Below, piece after piece: positions 58,208 through 64,000 of a stretch of 64,000 nt of DNA. The notes under the pieces are model-generated. The model had not been told where the DNA came from. It did not search any database and saw only the letters and a list, made by a program, of their open reading frames with translations. The position numbers and the translations under genes are program-made. Within the stretch, counting starts at the first letter, position 1. Every line of letters begins with the position of its first letter. Source of the DNA: CALLMM01 sp964429855 (GTDB lineage: Bacteria > Armatimonadota > Chthonomonadetes > Chthonomonadales > CAJBBX01). Where the stretch lies: assembly GCA_964429855.1 (NCBI GenBank), contig CAYSDM010000021.1, positions 4,701-68,700 of the forward strand, written 5' to 3'.

Positions 58208-59293
58208 ATGCGCGGAGCGCTCTATGGATATGGAAGCGTGGCGATCAAGGAGCTTCTGCACCTTCAGCGGGATCGCTTGACGGTGGTGATGGCGCTGCTG
58301 CTGCCGGTGATACAGCTATCGCTGTACGGATTTGCGATTGACTTCGACGTGCGGCATATTCGCACGATGGCGGTGGATTTAGACCGCTCGCGGGAGAGCC
58401 GCGCCTATCTGAACTCGCTCCGCAACACGCAGTATCTGGACATCGTGGACTATCTGGCGACCCCGGAGGAGGCGGAGGAGAAGATGCGTCGGGGCGAATG
58501 CCGGGTCGCGGTGATTATTCCGCCGGACTTTGCGCGACGCGCCGGGACGCGGGAGCCGCAGAGAGTGCGCGTTCTGATAGACGGCTCCGACAGTCAGGTT
58601 GCTCTGCGCGCCAGAATGGCGTTTTTGCGTCCCTCTGCGCCTGCGCCGGGCATGGTGGATGCGCGATTCAATATGATGTACAACCCGCAGATGCGTACAC
58701 CGACCTTTATGATCCCCGGTCTGATTGGCGTGCTGATGCAGATCGTCACGGTCTCGCTGACCAGTTTCAGTCTGGTGCGCGAGCGCGAACAGGGCACGCT
58801 GGAGCAGTTAATGGTCAGTCCGGTCGGGCGGTTGGGGCTGATGCTGGGAAAGCTGACGCCCTACTCCTTCCTGGCGATGCTGGAGATGGGAGCGGTGCTT
58901 CTGATCGGCAGTCTGGCGTTCGATGTGCAGGTGGCGGGCAGTCTGGTGACCCTTTTCTTCCTGACAATTCCGTTTGTGATCGCCTCGCTGGCGATGGGCT
59001 TGCTCATCAGCACCCTCGCGCAGAATCAGGCGCAGGCGCTTCAGTTCACGCTGCTGACGATGATGCCCTCCATTCTTCTCTCCGGCTTTATCTTTCCCCG
59101 CGAGACGATGCCCGGTTTTATCTATCTGATCACCTTTGCCATCCCGGTCACCTTCTATCTGGAGATACTGCGCGGCGTGGTGGTGCGCGGCGCGGGGCTG
59201 CTCGATCTGTGGCCCAGTCTTCTCTCGCTGCTGACGATCACCGTTATTCTGCTCGCGCTGTCCACGTTTCGCTTCCGCAAGAGCGCAGCGTGA
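58208..59293 (+). CDS. ABC-2 type permease
   Basis: 361 residues, with an N-terminal membrane helix (LTVVMALLLPVIQLSLYGFAIDF), a large extracellular domain (to about residue 160) and five C-terminal segments, including FMIPGLIGVLMQIVTVSLTSFSLVREREQGTLEQLMVSPVGRLGLMLGKL. It is the last gene of the operon. In the related E. coli ybhGFSR system two permeases are present; here only one is seen, so it may work as a homodimer. Confidence 0.92.
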   Translation: MRGALYGYGSVAIKELLHLQRDRLTVVMALLLPVIQLSLYGFAIDFDVRHIRTMAVDLDRSRESRAYLNSLRNTQYLDIVDYLATPEEAEEKMRRGECRVAVIIPPDFARRAGTREPQRVRVLIDGSDSQVALRARMAFLRPSAPAPGMVDARFNMMYNPQMRTPTFMIPGLIGVLMQIVTVSLTSFSLVREREQGTLEQLMVSPVGRLGLMLGKLTPYSFLAMLEMGAVLLIGSLAFDVQVAGSLVTLFFLTIPFVIASLAMGLLISTLAQNQAQALQFTLLTMMPSILLSGFIFPRETMPGFIYLITFAIPVTFYLEILRGVVVRGAGLLDLWPSLLSLLTITVILLALSTFRFRKSAA

Positions 59294-59311
59294 GAAGGGG
59301 CTGTTTGCCGT

Positions 59312-61105
59312 TTAGCGCAAAATGCTCTTCGCCAGCGATTCGGAGGCGAGGATGGAGAGACCCAGAGGCGGCAGCGCCAGCCGGTCAGGCGCAATAACCC
59401 GCCCCGCGTTCATGCAGTCGCATAGCAGGTTGGTTGTCTCTCCCTCCAGCGGCAGGGATATCTCCTGCGTGCGTCCGGTGTTGTTGAGGACGATGGTCAG
59501 GCGGTCTTCGCGATCCGGACGACGTGGACTCTCCGGCGGGGCAGAAAGTCGCCGATAGACGTAGACGCTGTGCAGGGGATCGGCAAGGAGGGTCTGCCAC
59601 GCTCCGTCGTTGAGCCAGGGGCAGGCGCGGCGAATCTGGATCAGCCGCCGGTAGAGCGCAAGCAGGTCGGCGCGCTGCTGCTTGGGCTTGTCCCAGGGAT
59701 AGCAGCGTCGGCAGTCAGGATCGGGACCTCCCTCCATGCCGATCTCATCGCCATAGTAGATGAGCGGAACCCCCGACGCGGTGAGAAGCAGCACGGCAGC
59801 CAGTCCTGCGCGCTCCGCGCTTCCGACCTCTGTCCGAATGCGTGGGGTGTCGTGGCTTCCGAGTAGATTGAGCAGTCCCCGGTTCGCCTCCGCCGTCTGC
59901 GCGAATCGCAGGCGGGTCAGTTCCTGATCGTATTCGCGGGCGTCCATCCGGCACTGCAGAAAGGCGAGAGTGGCGTCCCGCCAGGGGTAGTTCATGGAGG
60001 AGTCGAACTGATCGCCCTGCAGCCAGTCGGTCGCCTCGTGCATCAGTTCGCCCAGCAGAAAGGCGTCGGGCTTAAGCGATTTAACGCGCTGGCGGAACGC
60101 CCGCCAGAACCGATGATCTACCTCGTTGGCGACATCCAGCCGCCACCCGTCAATATCGGCGGTTTTGATCCAGTACTCCGCCACATCCAGGAAATAGGCG
60201 GCGCAGCGGGGGTGGCTGGTGTCGAGTTTCGGCATCGTGGAGATGCCGTTGGAGAAGGTCTCATAGTTGATGCGGGAGGGATCGGGCGGCAAGCTGTGCA
60301 GGTCATAGAACCAGTCGCGATAGGCGGACTTTCTACCATGCTTGACTACATCCTGAAATGCGAACCACTCGCGCCCCGAATGGTTAAATACGCCGTCGAG
60401 AATAAAGCGAATCCCCATCCGGCGCGCCTCCTGCACCAGCCGCGCAAACTCGGCGTTGCTGCCGAAAGCCGGGTCTATTCGGTAGTAGTCGGTCGTGTCG
60501 TACTTGTGGTTGGAGGGCGAAACAAAGAGCGGGGTGGTGTAGAGGGCGTTGATACCCAGATCGCGCAGATAGGGCAGCCTCTGGCGGATCCCGGCGAGGT
60601 CGCCACCGGTCATCATAGTCGGGGTCGGCTTGCGTCCCCAGGGAGCGGTCTTCGGGGGATCGTTGCGGAGGTCGCCATTGCAGAATCGGTCGGGGAATAT
60701 CTGGTAGAAGACCGCTTCCCGAATCCATTCAGGCTGTCGGAAACGGTCGCCGCGATGCAGATAGGGAAACTGAAATGGATAGCCGTAAGCGCGGCGCGGG
60801 GCGAGTCCCCGCTCCGTAATCCAGACTGATTCGCCGTCTGTGCCCTCCGCGTAAAGCCTGTAACGCAGTCGGCGTGTGGGAACCGGCGCGGTGACGCCCC
60901 AGTACTCATGCAGACCATCCTCTCCCACACGGATCATCGGCAGGATATCGTCCCGGTCATCCGCGCCGTCGTAACGGTCTCCGAACGCCACCGCGGCGCG
61001 GCGCAGGTCTCCCTGTGCCGCTTTCAGAATCAGTCGCAGATGCGCCTCGCCGACTGGATAGACGAACGGGGCGCGGCAGAGGTGCTGCAGGGCAGCGCGA
61101 TTCAT
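59312..61105 (-). CDS. GH13 alpha-amylase-family enzyme (cyclomaltodextrinase/neopullulanase-like)
   Basis: 597 residues. An N-terminal beta domain (to about 130) precedes the barrel with EAVFYQIFPDRFCNGD and the GH13 motifs: GVFNHSG (I), DGWRLDVANEVDH with nucleophile Asp (II), FLLGELMHEA with acid Glu (III), LLGSHDTPRI with Asp (IV). This order fits cyclomaltodextrinases that hydrolyse cyclic or branched maltodextrins, cytoplasmic since no signal is visible. AGGAG precedes ATG 61105. The dehydrogenase gene upstream ends 12 bases before it. Confidence 0.92.
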   Translation of the reverse strand: MNRAALQHLCRAPFVYPVGEAHLRLILKAAQGDLRRAAVAFGDRYDGADDRDDILPMIRVGEDGLHEYWGVTAPVPTRRLRYRLYAEGTDGESVWITERGLAPRRAYGYPFQFPYLHRGDRFRQPEWIREAVFYQIFPDRFCNGDLRNDPPKTAPWGRKPTPTMMTGGDLAGIRQRLPYLRDLGINALYTTPLFVSPSNHKYDTTDYYRIDPAFGSNAEFARLVQEARRMGIRFILDGVFNHSGREWFAFQDVVKHGRKSAYRDWFYDLHSLPPDPSRINYETFSNGISTMPKLDTSHPRCAAYFLDVAEYWIKTADIDGWRLDVANEVDHRFWRAFRQRVKSLKPDAFLLGELMHEATDWLQGDQFDSSMNYPWRDATLAFLQCRMDAREYDQELTRLRFAQTAEANRGLLNLLGSHDTPRIRTEVGSAERAGLAAVLLLTASGVPLIYYGDEIGMEGGPDPDCRRCYPWDKPKQQRADLLALYRRLIQIRRACPWLNDGAWQTLLADPLHSVYVYRRLSAPPESPRRPDREDRLTIVLNNTGRTQEISLPLEGETTNLLCDCMNAGRVIAPDRLALPPLGLSILASESLAKSILR

Positions 61106-61117
61106 GCCTTCTCCTTG

Positions 61118-61963
61118 CTACTTCTGGATATGCGTAATGGCGCGCACCTGTTCGCGTATCGCCTCCAGAGAGAGGACGTTCTCTTTCCATTCCGGCAGGA
61201 ATATCTTTGATTTCGCCTTTTCAATCGCCAGTTTCGCGCCGTCGGAGAAGGGGAAACCGGCATAGCCGAAGATGATCGCCAGTTCGATACGGATATGCCC
61301 CATCACGAAGTCCCGGGCAGCCTGTTCCGGGACTCCCATTCTCACCGCCTCCTCCAGCGCCTCTTTCATGGCGGAGATCAGCGTCGCGCAGGTCGTCTCC
61401 ACTACCCCCGGCTCCAGGATGGCCATCTGTTCGACGCTGACGCGATGCATCCGCAGGATCGGGGCGTACATATCCGCCGCAATCTTTTCGCCCAGGGCGT
61501 AGTGCTCTTCCGGTCCCTGGATCAGCGCGCAGACGACGCTCTGACGCGCATGATAGCCGCCGAACCAGTCTGTCTGGGCTTCACGGGTCAACTCCTCCAT
61601 AAAGAGCGGCGGATGGCAGGGATGCGCGGCGAAATAGGAGATGTCCGGGCGTTCCGGCAAGACGCCCGCGTACCCCGCCGCCGGGTCCAGTCCCATCACC
61701 AGCGTGGCGGGATTGAGCGTCGGGACGATCTCCCGGCTGATTGGGCCGATCAGCGCGTCGGGAATCGCCAGGATAACCACCTGCGCGCGGCGCAGCGCCT
61801 CCTCCTGCGGGGTCGGGGAGACTCCCCGCTCCTGCATACGCGCCCGCCCGGCCTCGCTCACCTCCACATAGAGCATCGCGTAGTCGGGATGGTCGCGCAG
61901 GTTATCGGTCAGGCGGCAGCCCATCTTGCCCCCTGCCCCCATCAATGCGATGGTCGTCGCCAT
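61118..61963 (-). CDS. NAD(P)-binding dehydrogenase with 6-phosphogluconate-dehydrogenase-like C-terminus
   Basis: 281 residues. TTIALMGAGGKMGCRLTDNL is the Rossmann loop and AQVVILAIPDALIGPISREIVPTL continues it; ISYFAAHPCHPPLF and the all-helical C-terminal half (EPGVVETTCATLISAMKEALEEAVRMGVPEQAARDFVMGHIRIELAIIFG) fit proteins annotated as phosphogluconate dehydrogenase C-terminal domain-containing. The substrate is likely a sugar acid, by family only. AAAGGAG lies before ATG 61963. It is the first gene of a two-gene unit with the GH13 enzyme. Confidence 0.82.
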   Translation of the reverse strand: MATTIALMGAGGKMGCRLTDNLRDHPDYAMLYVEVSEAGRARMQERGVSPTPQEEALRRAQVVILAIPDALIGPISREIVPTLNPATLVMGLDPAAGYAGVLPERPDISYFAAHPCHPPLFMEELTREAQTDWFGGYHARQSVVCALIQGPEEHYALGEKIAADMYAPILRMHRVSVEQMAILEPGVVETTCATLISAMKEALEEAVRMGVPEQAARDFVMGHIRIELAIIFGYAGFPFSDGAKLAIEKAKSKIFLPEWKENVLSLEAIREQVRAITHIQK

Positions 61964-62054
61964 ATAGGCACTCCTTTCAGGTTCTGAGTGATTTCATACC
62001 GCGCCGTATGATTGGCGTGGTCGGGCAGATCCATCTGCGGGATAGAGTGGATCA

Positions 62055-62531
62055 CTATCGCCGTCGAGCGGGGATGGCACTGATCAGCAGCGCCCAGTCG
62101 CCCCGGTCCGGAGGCGTCAACGTCACCGGGCGGCTGATCTGCGCCAATCGCTCGCTCTCTGTAGTTTGACCGGTGCGCGGGTTCAGCCAGCGCACGCGAA
62201 GAGGAGCCTTCATTTCGGAGAGATTCACCGTTACAGAAGCGCTGTCCGGCACATAGAGCACCGCCGTATCGCCCTCCGGGGGGCGCGCCAGAACGCGCCT
62301 GCCCGTCCAGGGGTCGGGCTGCTGCACGATCCATTCATGCGCCGGCTCCAGACGCCACCACGGAATCGCCGACAGAAGATCGCGCAGGTATTTCATCTGG
62401 GTCGAACTCTCCCATCGCATCGCTTTGCGCCAGTGGTCGAACCGACTCTCGTCCGTCACCCAGAAGTAGAGTCCGCCGCTTCTTCCCGGCTCCTGGTGTC
62501 CCGTAACGCTCTCTCTCGCCGACTTTGCCAC
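62055..62531 (-). pseudogene. C-terminal remnant of a DUF4038/collagen-binding-type glycoside hydrolase
   Basis: The frame gives 158 residues from GTG 62531 with GAGGAG before it. The later portion (DHWRKAMRWESSTQMKYLRDLLSAIPWWRLEPAHEWIV, then DTAVLYVPDSASVTVNLSEMKAPLRVRWLNPRTGQ) matches the end of DUF4038 proteins and their putative collagen-binding domain, which are normally about 400-450 residues. The barrel is missing. The good ribosome site means a short product could still be made. Confidence 0.55.
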
Positions 62532-62800
62532 GCTCGTCTCCTCTGTTGCCTGTGCCGCGTCGTGCAGCGCGCCTTCTCCTCTCTATCTTATTCGGCCTTT
62601 CCCTGCGATGAACCTTCGGAAAGGAGACGGCAATAAAACGCTTCCGAGCCGTGTTCACAGTGCTACGGATGTCCTGTTAGGGTCTGCTGTGGTTCATGAC
62701 GCCGCTCTCTTTGTGCAGGAGTTGTCACGCCGCTCGCCGAAAACAGGTGCCGGCGCAGGCTCTGTCGCTGCGCCGACTGACCAACTCCGGGAGTTAGATA

Positions 62801-64000
62801 ATGCTCTATCCCACGCTTCTTGCCGTTTTTCTGGTTCTGCTGCTCTGTGGCGCGTTCTCCAGCGCGGCGAACACGACCGGCGGCGCGCCGCCTCGCCCGT
62901 CCTCCCGCTCCAGATGGAAACCCGCCTCCGCGCCGCTGATGACCCGCTGGGCCAAGGAGGTCTCGCCGAAAAACGCCCGTCCTGAATATCCGCGCCCGCA
63001 GGCGGTTCGCCGGGATTGGATGAGTCTCAATGGACTGTGGGAGTTTGGTCTGGATGATGCCGACGAGGGGCGCGCCGCCGGGTGGCACTCCGGCAAGACT
63101 CTGCCGATGCAGATTCTGGTTCCCTGGACGTATGAGGCGGCGCTGTCGGGTATCGGCAAGGGCAAAGAGGTGCATGAGCGGGTCTGGTATCGGCGGCTCT
63201 TTACGCTGCCGGCAAAGTGGACAGGGAGGCGGATTCTCCTGCACTTTGGCGCGGTGGACTGGGAGGCGACCGTCTGGGTAAACGGGCAGGAGATGGGGAC
63301 GCATCGGGGCGGCTACGCGCCGTTCTCCTTCGACATCACCTCTGCGTTGAAACCGGAGGGCAACCAGGAGATCGTGGTGAGGGTCTACGATCCCGCCGAC
63401 CCGAAAAAGGAGGGGTATCAGCCGCGCGGCAAGCAGCTTGGCAGTGAGGGAATCTGGTACACGCGCACCACCGGCATCTGGCAGACCGTCTGGCTGGAGC
63501 CGCTGCAGGAGGCGCATATCGCCGACTTTTCGCTGGAGCCAGACCTGGAAGGAGGGGCGCTGACGGTGCGGGCTGAGACGACCGGCTCCGGACAGCTTGA
63601 CCTGCAGATACGAGTCAGCCGCGAGGGAAAACCCGTCGCCTCCGCCGTTTTATCCAGCCCGGCAGGCAAGCCGACGGCGCGTCTGGCGGTTCCTTCTCCG
63701 GAATCCTGGTCACCGGAGAGTCCTGCGCTCTACGATGTGACGCTGACCCTGAAGCGGAGCGGGCGAACGACGGACGAGATCAAGACCTACTGCGCTTTCC
63801 GCACCTTCGGGATCAAAGACGGACTCCTTGCCCTGAACGGCAAGCCCTACTTCCTGCGTGCCGTGCTGGATCAGGGCTTCTGGCCTGACGGCATCTACAC
63901 CCCGCCAACCGACTCCGCCATCCGTTACGATGTGGAGATGACGAAGGCGCTGGGATTCAATATGGCGCGCAAACACGTCATGGTGGAAGACCCGCGCTGG
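62801..64000 (+). CDS. Exported GH2 beta-galactosidase/glucuronidase-type enzyme (C-terminus cut by the window edge)
   Basis: At least 400 residues, open to the window end from ATG 62801 with GGGAG before it. A signal peptide (MLYPTLLAVFLVLLLCGAFSSA) leads into the GH2 sugar-binding domain (DWMSLNGLWEFGLDDADEG, GIGKGKEVHERVWYRRLFTLPAKW, ILLHFGAVDWEATVWVNGQEMGTHRGGYAPFSFDIT) and the Ig-like domain (HIADFSLEPDLEGGALTVRAETTG). The barrel begins with FRTFGIKDGLLALNGKPYFLRAVLDQGFWPDGIYTPP and NMARKHV. The catalytic Glu residues lie beyond the window. Confidence 0.9.
   Translation, partial: MLYPTLLAVFLVLLLCGAFSSAANTTGGAPPRPSSRSRWKPASAPLMTRWAKEVSPKNARPEYPRPQAVRRDWMSLNGLWEFGLDDADEGRAAGWHSGKTLPMQILVPWTYEAALSGIGKGKEVHERVWYRRLFTLPAKWTGRRILLHFGAVDWEATVWVNGQEMGTHRGGYAPFSFDITSALKPEGNQEIVVRVYDPADPKKEGYQPRGKQLGSEGIWYTRTTGIWQTVWLEPLQEAHIADFSLEPDLEGGALTVRAETTGSGQLDLQIRVSREGKPVASAVLSSPAGKPTARLAVPSPESWSPESPALYDVTLTLKRSGRTTDEIKTYCAFRTFGIKDGLLALNGKPYFLRAVLDQGFWPDGIYTPPTDSAIRYDVEMTKALGFNMARKHVMVEDPRW

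Noticed and set aside
1..64000. CRISPR array, rRNA operon or insertion sequence
   Set aside because: I saw no regularly spaced direct repeats, no rRNA signatures and no transposase in either strand.

Overview
The window is GC-rich bacterial DNA, densely coded on both strands. Several features suggest a free-living saccharolytic bacterium of the Armatimonadota type. This is an inference from gene content, with no phylogeny behind it. The features are a prepilin-like protein with an AFTLIELLVVIAIIAILAAI start and an H-x9-DG end (16692), a PEP-CTERM protein (29181) plus a decayed second one (41250), a GH51 arabinofuranosidase, a GH78 rhamnosidase, GH5, GH13 and GH2 enzymes, two further sugar-related TIM-barrel-like proteins, a ceramidase-like protein and a DegT-type aminotransferase. 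A run of ten N at 27281-27290 shows that this is a scaffold from a draft assembly.

Layout. 1-8.9 kb: a cut YncE-propeller/phosphoesterase, argF, a GH51 enzyme, a lone D12-class adenine methyltransferase, a zinc alcohol dehydrogenase, a truncated AAC(3)-like fragment, a membrane protein and an O-methyltransferase. 9-17.9 kb: a CNNM/CorC transporter, exported small proteins, the rhamnosidase and the prepilin-like gene. 17.9-21.4 kb: dnaE. 21.7-26.5 kb: a three-gene carbohydrate operon. 26.7-29.9 kb: an ArsR-type repressor fused to a B12-binding domain, a predicted glycosidase and a PEP-CTERM protein. 30.1-33.6 kb: tRNA-Pro(CGG), the divergent pair cysC/cysH with overlapping promoters, a methyltransferase and a HAF-repeat lipoprotein. 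33.7-36.2 kb: an FGGY kinase and two paralogous small exported proteins.

36.3-52.7 kb: a phage-type head cluster in two blocks. Block 1 has a small DNA-packaging candidate, the large terminase and a Mu gp29-like (DUF935) portal, with a self-contained DUF3467 gene (own promoter and terminator) between terminase and portal. Block 2 has a protease/scaffold, a DUF2190 decoration protein, the major capsid protein, two connector-like proteins, a XhlA-like small membrane protein and LamG/fibre-like proteins. Between the blocks lie a Y-family DNA polymerase, a broken PEP-CTERM gene, a PhyH dioxygenase, the complete topA and an epimerase. No integrase, repressor, replication gene, tape measure, sheath, baseplate or endolysin is visible. 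The set resembles a domesticated or gene-transfer-agent-like head module, or a decayed prophage, more than a complete virus. A 22-bp exact direct repeat flanks the topA/PhyH segment.

52.7-64 kb: a GH5 enzyme, a small PPC-like protein, a TetR-HlyD-ABC ATPase-permease efflux operon with a clear promoter and operator, a GH13 enzyme with a dehydrogenase, a truncated DUF4038-type remnant and a cut GH2 enzyme.

Most intact genes fall into short operons with good Shine-Dalgarno sites, and several hairpin terminators mark convergent gene ends.
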